Shown here in pieces: positions 28,228 to 38,256 of a stretch of DNA of 64,000 nt. Within the stretch, counting starts at the first letter, position 1, and every line of letters begins with the position of its first letter. The position numbers and the translations under genes were made by a program. The notes under the pieces are model-generated. The model searched no databases. It saw only the letters and a program-made list of their open reading frames with translations, and had not been told where the DNA came from. Source of the DNA: Hymenobacter sp. YIM 151858-1 (GTDB lineage: Bacteria > Bacteroidota > Bacteroidia > Cytophagales > Hymenobacteraceae); assembly GCF_025979705.1 (NCBI RefSeq), contig NZ_CP110136.1:2294001-2358000 (forward strand), given 5' to 3'.

Positions 28228-28462
28228 AATTCCATCGTAGCTTTGCGCCGAATTACGCCCCGTGCATGAAGTCTCAACTAACCGCTTACCCTGCGCTGCT
28301 AGTTCTCAGACACCCCGCTGTCTCCGCGCAGCACCCGTACGCCCATGCGTGCCCATAATGCCAGGCCCGCCTCCCCTCCGATGTTCTGCTGTGGTAATCT
28401 GCTGATTTCCCGGCGTTGCCCTTCCCAACAATAGCTTAGCTCACCGTTTCTCACACCCACAC
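28228..28462. other. leader region upstream of first Oar-like receptor
   Basis: A 235-bp gap. It starts with a TAGCTTTG element (28238-28245), giving a leader of about 210 nt before the receptor. A 30-codon open frame at 28266-28358 lies within it. No hairpin strong enough to call a riboswitch is evident. Confidence 0.4.
28238..28245 (+). promoter_or_regulatory. Bacteroidota -7 promoter element (TAGCTTTG)
   Basis: An exact TAnnTTTG match 217 bp before the receptor start codon. It sits 10 bp after the NlpC stop and is the only such element in the gap. Confidence 0.45.
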
Positions 28463-31400
28463 ATGACAAACAAATTTATTCACCATCTCTTGGCTCCCAC
28501 TCTGGTTGTTGTGGCCGCTGTTCCCAGCTGGGGGCAAGGCGCTACAACGTCGGCAATGGGAGGTACAATTACTGACAAAGCTGGTGAAGGGCTACCTGGC
28601 GCAACGGTAATTGCCGTGCACACCCCCACCGGCACGCAGTACGTAGCGCCGACCAACTCGGAGGGCCGCTACAACATCCAAAACATGCGCGTGGGTGGCC
28701 CCTACACCATCCGCGTAACCTTCGTGGGCTACCAGGAAGCTGTTCGGGAAGGCATCTTCCTGACGCTGGGCCAAACCCAGCGCCTCGACGTAAACCTGAG
28801 CGAGCAGACGCAAACGCTGCAAGGCGTAGAAATTGCCGGCCGCCGCGACCCGGTTATCAACGCCGGCCGTACCGGTGCTGCTACGGCTGTACAGCGCGAG
28901 CAACTTGAGCGTCTGCCCACCCTGAACCGTAACCTGCAGGACTTCATCCGTGTGTCGCCGCAAGCTAACGGTGGTGGCAGCAGCTCGATCGGCGGTGCGA
29001 ACAACCGCTACAACAACATTACCATCGACGGTGCTGTAAACAACGACGTATTCGGACTGTCGGGCAGCGGCACTCCCGGTGGCAACGCCGGCACGCAGCC
29101 CATCTCGCTCGACGCCGTACAAGAACTGCAAATCGTAGTTGCGCCTTACGATGTTACCCTCGGTAACTTCACCGGTGGCGGCATCAACGCTGTAACGCGC
29201 TCGGGCACCAACGACCTGTCGGCTTCAATCTACGGTTTTGCCCGTAACCAGGAAATCGTTGGTAAGAGTGTAACCGAGCCCCGCACCAAGGCGGCCGAGT
29301 TCTACAACTACCAGACGGGCGCCCGCGTTGGCGGCGCCATCGTGAAGAACAAAGTATTCTTCTTCCTGAACGGCGAAATCAGCCGCCGTAAGGAGCCCCT
29401 GGGTTTCGTTCCCGGCAACTCAGACTCGCGCCTCGACCTAGGAGTAATCAATCAAATTGCTGAGCGTGCTGCTTCGCGTTACGGCTATAACGTTGGTGAA
29501 TTCCGGAACATCGACCGCCGTACCGAAAACAACCGTATTTTCGGTCGCCTCGACTTCAACCTGTCGGAAAATCACCAGTTAACCGTACGCCACAACTACG
29601 TAGAGGCGTTTGACGACAACATCTCGCGCGGCTCGACGACCCTGCGTTTTGGCAACAACGTTTTCCAGAACAACAACACTACCAACAGCTCGGTAGCTGA
29701 ATTGAACAGCCGCCTAGGTGGTTTCTCGAACAAGTTGCTGGTGAGCTACACGCGCATCCGCGACAACCGCACCACGCCGGAGCGTCTGTTCCCGACTTTC
29801 GAAATTAACCAAGGGGGCAACCGCTACACCTTCGGCACGGAGCGCAGCTCGGGCTTCAACGAACTTGATCAGGACATCTTCGAATTCACCGACAACGTAA
29901 CGCGCGCCGTTGGCAAGCACACCTTCACGCTCGGTACGCACAATGAGTTCTTCAAGTTCCGCAACCTGTTCATCAACAACGGTGTCGGTTTTTACCAGTT
30001 CAACACACTGGAGGACTTCCTGAACGAGCGTCCCAACCGCTTGCAAGCTGCTTACCCAACCGCCAACAACGGCGAGGCTACGTTCAGCGCAATGCAGGCA
30101 GGCGTATATGCTCAGGATGAATACTCGCCCATCGAGAACCTGCGCCTGACGCTGGGTGTACGTTTGGACGTGCCCTTCTTCTTCGACAAGCCAGGCTTTA
30201 ACGCACCGGTTACCGAGCGTTTCGGCAGCAACATCAACACCCAGAATACGCCTAACGGCCAGCTGCTGTGGGCTCCGCGCCTGGGCTTCAACTGGGACGT
30301 AAACAACGATGCCAAAGTGCAGGTGCGTGGTGGTACGGGTGTGTTCACCGGCCGTGTTCCGTTCGTGTGGATTTCGAACGGCTTCACTAACAGCGGTCTG
30401 ATCCAAGGCGCTATCGACGTTCGTCCGACCGGCACGGGTGCTAACACCCAATACCCCGCCATCGTAACCGATCCGGCGCTGTTCCCAACGACTTTCCGCT
30501 CGACGGGCACTTCCGAAATCAACGTCATCGACAAGAATTTCAAGCTGCCGCAAGTTTGGCGCACGAACCTTGCCGTTGACTTCCGCCTGCCCGGCGACAT
30601 CGTAGCCACCGTTGAAGGTATCTACTCGAAGACCCTAAATGACATCTACTACAAGAACATCAACCTTGTAGAACCGATCGGCCGCCTGGCTGGACCCGAC
30701 AACCGTCCGGTTTATCCTTCGGCTCGTCAGCGCTTCTCGAACTACACCAACGTTCTGCAGCTCGACAACACCAACAAAGGCTACCGTTACAATGCTACTG
30801 CCCAGTTGCAGAAGTCGTTCACGAATGGCCTGAACACGAGCGTAGCTTACACCTACGGCATGTCGAAAGAAGTGAACAGCGGCGCAAGCAGCACGGCTCT
30901 TTCGAACTGGCAGTTCAACCAGGTGCAAAGCAATCCGAACAACCCCGAGTTGGGCTTCTCGGCTAACGACCGTCGCCACCGCGTGCTGGCAACGGGTGGT
31001 TACACCCTGCGCTACGCTGGCGACAAGCTGGCCACCAACTTCTCAGTTATTTACGAAGGTTTGTCGGGTTCGCCCATCGCCTACGTGTATGGCCAAGGTG
31101 GTCGTGACCTAAACAACGACGGTGCTTTCTCGAACGACTTGATTTACATCCCGCGTGATGCGCGTGATGCCAACGAAATTGACATCGTAAAATCGGGCAC
31201 GACCGACACGCGCTCGATCGACGAAATCCGCAACCAGCTGGAGACGTTTATCCAGAAGGATCCGTACCTGCGCAGCCGCCGCGGTCAGTACGCTGAGCGT
31301 TTCGCCGGCCGTACTCCTTGGTCGCACCAGGTTGATATCCGCGTTGCCCAGGACTTTAATTTCATGGCTGGTGGTAAGCGCAACACCCTCCAGGTTACCT

Positions 31401-31630
31401 TCGACATCCAGAACGTAGGCAATCTGATCAACAATGAGTGGGGTCGTCAGTACTTCGTAGCTAACAATGCTGTTGAACTGCTGCGCGCCGAAACTACCGG
31501 CGCACCTAACGTTCGTCCGCAGTTCTCGTTCCCGGCTACGTTCGCTAACAATGGCTACCGTCCTTACGACTTCTCGGCCTTCGCTTCGCGCTGGCAGGGT
31601 CAGTTGGGCGTACGCTACACGTTCAACTAA
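28463..31630 (+). CDS. Oar-like TonB-dependent outer-membrane receptor
   Basis: 1055 residues. A signal peptide (1-about 25, ending PSWGQG) is followed by a carboxypeptidase-regulatory-like beta-sandwich (GGTITDKAGEGLPGATV to LGQTQRLDVNLSE, about 30-115), a plug with INAGRTGAATAVQREQLERL and NNITIDGAVNND, then a barrel ending in LGVRYTFN with the expected C-terminal aromatic/Asn. Oar-type proteins are large TonB-linked channels in Bacteroidota and myxobacteria; some serve peptide uptake or T9SS-related export. Its codons use more CGT, GGT and GCT than the neighbouring paralogue, suggesting higher expression. A terminator follows directly. Confidence 0.9.
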   Translation: MTNKFIHHLLAPTLVVVAAVPSWGQGATTSAMGGTITDKAGEGLPGATVIAVHTPTGTQYVAPTNSEGRYNIQNMRVGGPYTIRVTFVGYQEAVREGIFLTLGQTQRLDVNLSEQTQTLQGVEIAGRRDPVINAGRTGAATAVQREQLERLPTLNRNLQDFIRVSPQANGGGSSSIGGANNRYNNITIDGAVNNDVFGLSGSGTPGGNAGTQPISLDAVQELQIVVAPYDVTLGNFTGGGINAVTRSGTNDLSASIYGFARNQEIVGKSVTEPRTKAAEFYNYQTGARVGGAIVKNKVFFFLNGEISRRKEPLGFVPGNSDSRLDLGVINQIAERAASRYGYNVGEFRNIDRRTENNRIFGRLDFNLSENHQLTVRHNYVEAFDDNISRGSTTLRFGNNVFQNNNTTNSSVAELNSRLGGFSNKLLVSYTRIRDNRTTPERLFPTFEINQGGNRYTFGTERSSGFNELDQDIFEFTDNVTRAVGKHTFTLGTHNEFFKFRNLFINNGVGFYQFNTLEDFLNERPNRLQAAYPTANNGEATFSAMQAGVYAQDEYSPIENLRLTLGVRLDVPFFFDKPGFNAPVTERFGSNINTQNTPNGQLLWAPRLGFNWDVNNDAKVQVRGGTGVFTGRVPFVWISNGFTNSGLIQGAIDVRPTGTGANTQYPAIVTDPALFPTTFRSTGTSEINVIDKNFKLPQVWRTNLAVDFRLPGDIVATVEGIYSKTLNDIYYKNINLVEPIGRLAGPDNRPVYPSARQRFSNYTNVLQLDNTNKGYRYNATAQLQKSFTNGLNTSVAYTYGMSKEVNSGASSTALSNWQFNQVQSNPNNPELGFSANDRRHRVLATGGYTLRYAGDKLATNFSVIYEGLSGSPIAYVYGQGGRDLNNDGAFSNDLIYIPRDARDANEIDIVKSGTTDTRSIDEIRNQLETFIQKDPYLRSRRGQYAERFAGRTPWSHQVDIRVAQDFNFMAGGKRNTLQVTFDIQNVGNLINNEWGRQYFVANNAVELLRAETTGAPNVRPQFSFPATFANNGYRPYDFSAFASRWQGQLGVRYTFN

Positions 31631-31653
31631 GCCAACCGAGCTTTACAATTGCC

Positions 31654-31690
31654 AAAAGGGCGGAGAGTTTTCTCCGCCCTTTTTGTTTTT
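31654..31690 (+). terminator. intrinsic terminator of first Oar gene
   Basis: AAAAGGGCGGAGA pairs with its complement around GTTT and is followed by a T-rich tract. Confidence 0.9.
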
Positions 31691-31837
31691 TGCGGGCCCA
31701 GATTCACACCCTTTTTGTTTCTTACGGATACATATTTATATATAAATTATTCAATTACATACATAGCTGAACGCTGCGTTTTCTTGATGCGTCCCGTTAA
31801 TTAACAATTCGGTAAAGTTGCGCCGATGGCGGGGAGC

Positions 31838-31845
31838 TAATTTTG
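31838..31845 (+). promoter_or_regulatory. Bacteroidota -7 promoter element (TAATTTTG)
   Basis: An exact TAnnTTTG match 24 bp before the ATG of the second Oar gene. A degenerate -33 candidate (GTTG, 31817-31820) lies 17 bp upstream. Confidence 0.55.
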
Positions 31846-31869
31846 TGGCCGGTTTCCACAATAGCTCTT

Positions 31870-34800
31870 ATGAAACACAGATTTGTTCACCACCTACTGG
31901 CCCCCACGCTGTTGGTGGCTACTGCTTCGCAAGGTTGGGGGCAAGGCGTAACCACCTCCGCCATGAGCGGGGTAATCACCGATAAATCGGGACAAGGTTT
32001 GCCAGGCGCAACGGTAATTGCCGTGCACACCCCCACCGGCACGCAGTACGTGGCGCCGACCAACTCGGAAGGCCGCTACAACCTGCAGAACATGCGCGTG
32101 GGTGGCCCCTACACCATCCGCATCACCTTCGTGGGGTATCAGGAAACCACACGCGAAGGCATCTTCCTGACGCTGGGCCAAACCCAGCGCCTCGACGTGA
32201 ACCTGAGCGAGGCCACCACCGAATTGGCCGGCGTAACCGTAACGGGTACCCAAAACCCCGTAATCAACGCGGGCCGCACGGGCGCAGCTACCACCATCCA
32301 GCGCGAGCAGATCGAGCGGCTGCCTACCCTTAACCGCTCGTTCAACGACATGACGCGCCTGACGCCGCAGGCGAACGGCCAGAACTTTGCCGGTCGTAAT
32401 GGTGGCTACAACAACATCACCATCGACGGCGCTATTTTCAACAACTCGTTCGGCTTGTCGTCGACGGTTGGCGGACAGGCTGGTGCTCAACCCATCTCGC
32501 TCGATGCCATCGACCAGATTCAGGTGAGCATTGCACCTTACGATGTGCGCCAGGGCTCGTTTACGGGGGCGGGCATCAACGCCGTAACGCGCTCGGGCAC
32601 CAACAAGGTGCAGGCTTCGGTGTACGGCTTTTACCGCGACCAGAAGTTTGTGGGCGACAAAGTGGGCGACGTAACCCAGCAGTACCCCAACTTCAACCTG
32701 AAAAACTACGGCTTCCGGGTTGGCGGGCCGGTTATCAAGGACAAGCTGTTCTTCTTCCTGAACGCCGAATCGGAGCGCCGCAACGATCCGCCGTCGGGCA
32801 ACTTTGTGGCCAACCGCCCCGGCCAAACGCCGGCACCCGGCGGCAACTCGCAAACTTCGCGGGCCCTGGCTTCGGACCTCGATGTGCTGAGCAACTTTTT
32901 GCAGCAGAAGTACGGCTACAACCCCGGCGCCTACGAAAACTTCGAGCAGCGCTCGAACAGCGACAAGGCTACCGCGCGCCTCGACTGGAACATTTCGGAT
33001 GCGCACCGCCTGAACGTGAAGTACAATTACCTGCGTTCGTACGCCGATATTTCGCCCAGCAGCTCGAACGCCATCGGCAACAGCCGCTCGCAAACGCAGT
33101 TTGGCCTGCCGTTCTTCTCGTCGTACTACACGATCAACAACAACCTGGATTCGTGGATTGCGGAGCTGAACAGCACTTTCGGCAGCCGCTTCTCCAACAA
33201 CTTTACGGCGGGTTACTCGCGCTTCCGCGACTTCCGCGAAAGCCCGGCGGGCACCATCTTCCCGCTGGTTGATATCGGCAACTCGACGGGCCTGAGCACC
33301 GGCGCGAACCTGAACAACATCACGGCTACCAACACGCTCACCACGTTTGGTTACGAGCCGTTCTCGGCTTTCAACATCCTCGATTCGGATGTGTACCAGT
33401 TGGGCGACAACTTTACGGCGTACCTGGGCAAGCACAACGTAACCCTAGGTACCTACAACGAGGCCTACCGCTTCCGCAACGGCTTCGCGCCCAACTACTA
33501 CGGCTCTTACCAGTACAACTCGCTCGACGACTTCTACGCTTCGGCTGTAACCCAGGAAGCGCCGTACGGCTACGTGCGCGATGCCAACGGGGTACCGCAA
33601 ATCAACAGCAACCCGGCGCTGGTGCGCGGTGCGCAGCGCTACCAACTGCAGTACTCGGCCCTGCCCGACGGCTCCTTCCCCTACGCCGAAACCAAAGCCG
33701 CGCAGTTTGGCCTGTACCTGCAGGACGAGTTCTCGGTGCGCAACAACCTGAAGGTAACCTACGGGGTGCGCGGCGACTTGCCGATTATCTACTCGGACAT
33801 TGCACGCAACACCAATGCGGCCAACCTCACCTTCCGCGACGGCGTGAAGCTGGAAACCGACCAGCTGCCCAAAAGCCGCGTGCTGCTCTCGCCGCGCGTG
33901 GGCGTGAACTGGGATGTGTTCGACAACAAGAAAACCCAGGTGCGCGGCGGTACCGGCATCTTCACGGGGCGCGTGCCGTTCGTGTGGATTTCAAACCAGG
34001 CCAGCAACAACGGCGTGCAGTTCGGCTCGTACGATTTGCGCGGTGCCAACGCCATCAACCCCACTACCCGCCCGGCGGGCCAGACCACGGGTGGTACGCC
34101 TTCGTTCTTCAACGCCGACGTGAACAAGTACCGCCCGGTGGGCGCGGCGGCTAACACCCAGTACAACCTGGCCGTGACGGACCGCGAGTTCAAGTTCCCG
34201 CAGGTGTGGCGCACCAACGCCGCCATCGACCAGGAGCTGCCCGGTGGCATCATCGGTACGCTGGAAGGTATCTACACCCAGGATTTGAACGCGGTGTACC
34301 ACCAGAACGTGAACCTGCCGCAACCGGTGCGTAATGCCAACGGTGCCGACAATCGCCCGATTTTCTACAACCTAGGCACCACCGAAACCAACGGTGTGGT
34401 AACGACTACGCCCGTTAACCGCATCTACGGCGGCCAGGGCGGCGCTACGCCCACGAACCCCAACATCACGGATGCCATCCTGATGAAGAACACCAACAAG
34501 GGGTACTCGTACGCCGTAACCGGCCAGCTGCAAAAAACCTTCAGCAACGGCTTCTACGCCAGCGCGGCTTACACCTACTCCGATTCGAAGTCGGTGAACG
34601 ACGGTGGTTCGATTGCACAGTCGATCTGGCGTGACCGCGCTATCTCGGGCGACCCGAACGCCAACGTACTGGCGTACTCCAACTACCTGCAGCAGCACCG
34701 CGTGGTGGCCTCGGCCTCGTACCGCCGCGAGTACCTAGGGCACCTGGGCACTACCATCTCGCTGTTCTACGAAGCTGCGCCGGCCGGCCGCTTCTCGTAC

Positions 34801-35391
34801 ACCTACGCCGGCGACATGAACGGCGACGGAGCTGGTGGCAACAACGACCTGATGTACGTGCCGCGCAGCCGCGACGAGATTGTGCTGCGCAACATCACCT
34901 TCTTCTCGGGCACGCCCCAGCAGCAAGTGTACACGGCCGACCAGCAGTGGGCTGACCTGGATGCCTACATCAAGCAAGACAAGTACCTGAGCACCCGTCG
35001 CGGCCAGTTTGCCGAGCGTAACGGCGCCGTACGCCCCTGGCAGAACCGCCTCGACTTCCGCCTACTCCAGGACGTGTTCACGAACCTGGGCGACAACAAG
35101 AACACGCTGCAGCTGAGTGTCGACGTGTTCAACATCGGCAACATGATCAACTCGAACTGGGGGGTGTTCCAGACGACGAACCGCAACACCCCGCTCACCT
35201 GGGTAGGCTACAATGCCCAGGCTCAGCCGGTGTTCGAGTACCGTTACCTCACCAACCCCACCCGCACGGTATCGGGCAGCGACGTAACCGTTACGCCGGG
35301 CCAGGCGCTGAATACCACCTTCCGCAACGATACGGGCGGCATTGGTTCGCGCTGGCAGATGCAGATTGGCTTGCGCTACATCTTCAACTAA
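31870..35391 (+). CDS. Oar-like TonB-dependent outer-membrane receptor (tandem paralogue)
   Basis: 1173 residues from the ATG at 31870 (MKHRFVHHLLAPTLLVATAS); earlier in-frame codons precede the signal peptide. It has the same layout as the upstream receptor: signal peptide, regulatory-like domain, plug with INAGRTGAATTIQREQIERL, and a barrel ending in QIGLRYIFN. The first 130 residues nearly match the neighbour even at DNA level, while the barrels diverge, with insertions totalling about 120 residues. This suggests a shared periplasmic partner with different outer substrates. It has its own promoter and terminator. Confidence 0.9.
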   Translation: MKHRFVHHLLAPTLLVATASQGWGQGVTTSAMSGVITDKSGQGLPGATVIAVHTPTGTQYVAPTNSEGRYNLQNMRVGGPYTIRITFVGYQETTREGIFLTLGQTQRLDVNLSEATTELAGVTVTGTQNPVINAGRTGAATTIQREQIERLPTLNRSFNDMTRLTPQANGQNFAGRNGGYNNITIDGAIFNNSFGLSSTVGGQAGAQPISLDAIDQIQVSIAPYDVRQGSFTGAGINAVTRSGTNKVQASVYGFYRDQKFVGDKVGDVTQQYPNFNLKNYGFRVGGPVIKDKLFFFLNAESERRNDPPSGNFVANRPGQTPAPGGNSQTSRALASDLDVLSNFLQQKYGYNPGAYENFEQRSNSDKATARLDWNISDAHRLNVKYNYLRSYADISPSSSNAIGNSRSQTQFGLPFFSSYYTINNNLDSWIAELNSTFGSRFSNNFTAGYSRFRDFRESPAGTIFPLVDIGNSTGLSTGANLNNITATNTLTTFGYEPFSAFNILDSDVYQLGDNFTAYLGKHNVTLGTYNEAYRFRNGFAPNYYGSYQYNSLDDFYASAVTQEAPYGYVRDANGVPQINSNPALVRGAQRYQLQYSALPDGSFPYAETKAAQFGLYLQDEFSVRNNLKVTYGVRGDLPIIYSDIARNTNAANLTFRDGVKLETDQLPKSRVLLSPRVGVNWDVFDNKKTQVRGGTGIFTGRVPFVWISNQASNNGVQFGSYDLRGANAINPTTRPAGQTTGGTPSFFNADVNKYRPVGAAANTQYNLAVTDREFKFPQVWRTNAAIDQELPGGIIGTLEGIYTQDLNAVYHQNVNLPQPVRNANGADNRPIFYNLGTTETNGVVTTTPVNRIYGGQGGATPTNPNITDAILMKNTNKGYSYAVTGQLQKTFSNGFYASAAYTYSDSKSVNDGGSIAQSIWRDRAISGDPNANVLAYSNYLQQHRVVASASYRREYLGHLGTTISLFYEAAPAGRFSYTYAGDMNGDGAGGNNDLMYVPRSRDEIVLRNITFFSGTPQQQVYTADQQWADLDAYIKQDKYLSTRRGQFAERNGAVRPWQNRLDFRLLQDVFTNLGDNKNTLQLSVDVFNIGNMINSNWGVFQTTNRNTPLTWVGYNAQAQPVFEYRYLTNPTRTVSGSDVTVTPGQALNTTFRNDTGGIGSRWQMQIGLRYIFN

Positions 35392-35410
35392 CAATCAGTA
35401 GGTTAGCCTT

Positions 35411-35447
35411 AAAAACCCGGTCTGGAGCTTTCCAGGCCGGGTTTTTT
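35411..35447 (+). terminator. intrinsic terminator of second Oar gene
   Basis: A 16-bp stem with one G-T pair (AAAAACCCGGTCTGGA arm), loop GCTT, then TTTTTT. Confidence 0.9.
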
Positions 35448-35480
35448 CTTTGCGAAAAGCAGATTTTTTTTCGGCAGACG

Positions 35481-35511
35481 CTTGCGTTTACGAAAACGGG
35501 GTATACCTTTG
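35481..35511 (+). promoter_or_regulatory. tRNA promoter (-33 CTTG, -7 TACCTTTG)
   Basis: CTTG at 35481-35484 and TACCTTTG at 35504-35511 are exactly 19 bp apart, the standard Bacteroidota spacing. The tRNA begins 38 bp later, leaving a short 5' leader to be processed. Confidence 0.7.
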
Positions 35512-35549
35512 CACCACAATTCCACGGTAGATGACTGCGGAAAAAACAA

Positions 35550-35623
<74 letters not shown>

Positions 35624-35651
35624 CTCCTGTTTTTATTTAAGCCCCAAGAAG

Positions 35652-35677
35652 CCCAGCCCCCAAAGCTGGGTTTTTTG
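35652..35677 (+). terminator. intrinsic terminator of tRNA-Ala
   Basis: CCCAGC/GCTGGG stem followed by TTTTTT, 29 bp after the tRNA. Confidence 0.8.
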
Positions 35678-35751
35678 TTTTTGGGCAAACCAATCCCAGC
35701 GCGCTTGGGCTGCATGTTACGGATTTCGGCCTACCCCCTAGGTGCTTAAAA

Positions 35752-35788
35752 CACGGAGGCCCCGGCTGCAGCAGCCGGGGCCTCCGTG
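35752..35788 (-). terminator. terminator of cysK
   Basis: A perfect 18-bp GC-rich inverted repeat (arms 35752-35769 and 35771-35788) lies 41 bp beyond the cysK stop. On the minus strand it is followed by TTTT. Confidence 0.8.
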
Positions 35789-35828
35789 GCAGGTGCCAGA
35801 ATGCACGCAATGGTGCGGCACCTAGGGC

Positions 35829-36752
35829 TTACACAAACAAGCCATCAACGGAAAGGTAACGCTCGCCCGTGTCGTAGCAGAACGTGAGCACGCGGCCGCC
35901 CTGCGGCACCTCGGCCAGCTTTTTGGCCACGGCCGCCAGCGAAGCTCCCGACGAAACCCCGACAAACAGGCCTTCTTCGCGGGCGGCGCGGCGCGCCATT
36001 TCAAACGCCTCGGCCTGGCTGATTTGCACGGTACCATCGAGCACGTTGGTGTGCAGGTTGTTCGGGATGAAACCCGCGCCGATGCCCTGGATGGGGTGCG
36101 GGCCGGGCTGACCGCCGCTGATTACCGGCGAGAGTTCGGGCTCCACGGCGAATACCTTCATCTGCGGAAACCGGGGCTTGAGCACCTCGGCCACGGCCGT
36201 GATGTGGCCACCCGTGCCCACGCCCGTGATGTAAAAGTCGAAGCCCTCGGGGGCGTCGCGCAGGATTTCCTGGGCCGTGGTGTCGGCGTGCACCTGAATG
36301 TTGGCCGGGTTGTCGAACTGCATCGGAATCCAGGCGCCGGGCGTGTCGCGCACGATTTCGTGGGCCCGCTCGATGGCGCCTTTCATGCCTTTCTCGCGCG
36401 GCGTCAGCTCGAGCTGCGCTCCGTAGGCGGCCATCAGGCGGCGGCGTTCGATGGACATCGACTCGGGCATAACGAGCGTGAGGCGGTAGCCTTTGACGGC
36501 GGCCACCATGGCCAGGCCCACGCCGGTGTTGCCCGAGGTAGGCTCCACAATCAGGCTATCGGGCGTGAGGATGCCGTCTTTTTCGGCCTGCTCGATCATC
36601 GAGAGGGCAATGCGGTCTTTGATGCTGCCGCCGGGGTTGGCGCGCTCCAGCTTCATCCACACCTCCACATCGGGGCGAATGTCCTTGAACAGGCGGTTGA
36701 TACGCAACAAGGGCGTGTTGCCAATGGTATCGAGAATGGTTTGAGCTTTCAT
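35829..36752 (-). CDS. cysK: cysteine synthase A (O-acetylserine sulfhydrylase)
   Basis: 307 residues, the normal CysK length. [22 protein letters not shown] with PLP lysine K45, [13 protein letters not shown] (73-77 loop binding the substrate carboxylate), [16 protein letters not shown] (PLP phosphate loop) and [10 protein letters not shown] (S contacting the pyridine nitrogen) are all present. It makes cysteine from O-acetylserine and sulfide. The serine acetyltransferase gene lies 107 bp upstream on the same strand, so the two steps of cysteine synthesis are encoded together. Confidence 0.95.
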   Translation of the reverse strand: MKAQTILDTIGNTPLLRINRLFKDIRPDVEVWMKLERANPGGSIKDRIALSMIEQAEKDGILTPDSLIVEPTSGNTGVGLAMVAAVKGYRLTLVMPESMSIERRRLMAAYGAQLELTPREKGMKGAIERAHEIVRDTPGAWIPMQFDNPANIQVHADTTAQEILRDAPEGFDFYITGVGTGGHITAVAEVLKPRFPQMKVFAVEPELSPVISGGQPGPHPIQGIGAGFIPNNLHTNVLDGTVQISQAEAFEMARRAAREEGLFVGVSSGASLAAVAKKLAEVPQGGRVLTFCYDTGERYLSVDGLFV

Positions 36753-36859
36753 GAGGTCAGATGCGAACAGAGCAAATCCAGAAACCGGTGAACCGGCAAA
36801 TTGTTAGGCAAGCGTCATAAATCATAACGCGCGGGCAAAAAGAACTTGGTGGCGGCGCC

Positions 36860-37693
36860 TTAAATGGAGAAGGTGAAGTCGGCGGTAGGGTCTTCGGTGC
36901 GCGTAACGTACAGCTGGGCCCGGTGATAAACCCGTGAGTGCGACGGCACGCTTTCGGTAAGCCACACATTGCCCCCGATGATGCTGTGCCGCCCCACCAC
37001 GGTACTGCCACCCAGGATGGTAGCGCCGGCGTAAATCACCACGTTGTCTTCGATGGTGGGGTGGCGCTTTTGGTTGGCCAGGTCTTTGGCCACGCTGAGC
37101 GCACCTAGGGTTACCCCCTGAAACAGGCGCACGTGGTCGCCGAGCACGGCCGTTTCGCCGATGACGATGCCCGTGCCATGATCGATGCTGCACGAGCGGC
37201 CGATACGCGCGCCGGGGTGAATGTCGATGCCGGTGCGCTGGTGGGCATACTCGCTGAGCAGGCGCGGCAGCAACGGCACGCGGCGCTGGTAAAACGCATG
37301 CGCCAGCCGGTGCAGGGCCAGGGCATAAAAGCCCGGGTACGTGCTGATGACCTCGGCCATATCCTGCGCGGCGGGGTCGGCGGCCAGGATAGCGCGTGCA
37401 TCGAGCACCAGCAGCTCGTGCAGCAGGGGCAGCTGGCCAAACAAATCGGCCGCCAACGCCGCCGGGGCCAACGGCAGTCCCGACACCGATTCGAGCACCT
37501 GCGCGACGCGGGCCTGCAGGTCGTGGAGGACGCTGCTTACCGCGTCGGGGCTGGCGAGGCGCTGCTCGGTGCGCTCCGGGAACAGCAGCGCCAGCAGGCC
37601 ATCGGCCAACTGGCACAGCTGGGGCCCGGGCAGCGGCGGCGGCGCAGCACGGTGAGTATTGGCTAAAGCCGCTGCGAAGGCGTCGCTTATCAT
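36860..37693 (-). CDS. cysE: serine O-acetyltransferase
   Basis: 277 residues from the ATG at 37693 (MISDAFAAALANTHRAA); the open frame extends upstream but that part looks non-coding. A helical N-terminal domain (1-about 150) precedes a left-handed beta-helix with hexapeptide repeats: GIDIHPGARIGRSCSIDHGT, IVIGETAVLGDHVRLFQGVT, KRHPTIEDNVVIYAGATILG. The Asp/His pair DHG and the IHPGA histidine are catalytic in the family. It acetylates serine for CysK. Of the long EpsC-like type common in Bacteroidota. Confidence 0.92.
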   Translation of the reverse strand: MISDAFAAALANTHRAAPPPLPGPQLCQLADGLLALLFPERTEQRLASPDAVSSVLHDLQARVAQVLESVSGLPLAPAALAADLFGQLPLLHELLVLDARAILAADPAAQDMAEVISTYPGFYALALHRLAHAFYQRRVPLLPRLLSEYAHQRTGIDIHPGARIGRSCSIDHGTGIVIGETAVLGDHVRLFQGVTLGALSVAKDLANQKRHPTIEDNVVIYAGATILGGSTVVGRHSIIGGNVWLTESVPSHSRVYHRAQLYVTRTEDPTADFTFSI

Positions 37694-37876
37694 GAGAATA
37701 CGAAGAAAAATCGGTTGCTGGAGGTGCACCTTGCCCCTGCCTGGGGTAGCGGCCGGCCTGCATAACCAGCACCTAGGGGCAAAGGTTGGCGGGCTAATAT
37801 TAGGCAACCGCTGGGGTTTTGCCTGCGTTACCTGAGCTTACATCCCAATCTATTCAACCTCCAAAACACCCCTGAC

Positions 37877-38215
37877 ATGCAGGATACCACTGTCACCAAA
37901 ATTGATTCGCGCCACTCGCCCAAAGGCCCCGAGGGGCAGAAATACCTGGCTTCCGGCATCAATGTATCGATGCGCCTGTGGGAAAACGAGCAACCCGGCG
38001 ACGCCAAGGAACCGGTAAGCCGCGAGTACGAAACCGTTGGCTTCGTAATAGAGGGCCGCGCCGAGCTGCACCTCGAAGGCCAGATGGTGCTGCTGGAGCC
38101 CGGCAACTCGTGGGTGGTGCCGAAGGGCGCGCAGCACACCTACCGCATTCTGGAGCCGTTTACGGCCGTGGAGGCCACCACCCCGCCGGCACAGGCCCAC
38201 AACCGCGATTCGTAA
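37877..38215 (+). CDS. small cupin-domain protein
   Basis: 112 residues with one cupin barrel: ETVGFVIEGRAELHLEGQMV (motif 1 region, lacking the usual double His) and GNSWVVPKGAQHTYRILEPF (motif 2, with P and H). Single-domain cupins bind a metal or small ligand; function unknown. It stands alone and is divergent from cysE, with a strong terminator after it. Confidence 0.8.
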   Translation: MQDTTVTKIDSRHSPKGPEGQKYLASGINVSMRLWENEQPGDAKEPVSREYETVGFVIEGRAELHLEGQMVLLEPGNSWVVPKGAQHTYRILEPFTAVEATTPPAQAHNRDS

Positions 38216-38223
38216 CCAAGACC

Positions 38224-38256
38224 AGCTGCCAGAACGAAAGTTCTGGCAGCTTTTTT
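38224..38256 (+). terminator. intrinsic terminator of cupin gene
   Basis: A 12-bp stem (AGCTGCCAGAAC and complement) with GAAA tetraloop and TTTTTT tail. Confidence 0.92.

Noticed and set aside
31894-33435. Open frame of 513 codons on the minus strand
   Set aside because: It lies opposite the second Oar receptor and is Arg/Val-rich shadow sequence without a fold.
37775-37790. CAAAGGTT as a minus-strand promoter for cysE
   Set aside because: It differs from CAAAnnTA at a conserved base and lies 85 bp from the start codon.
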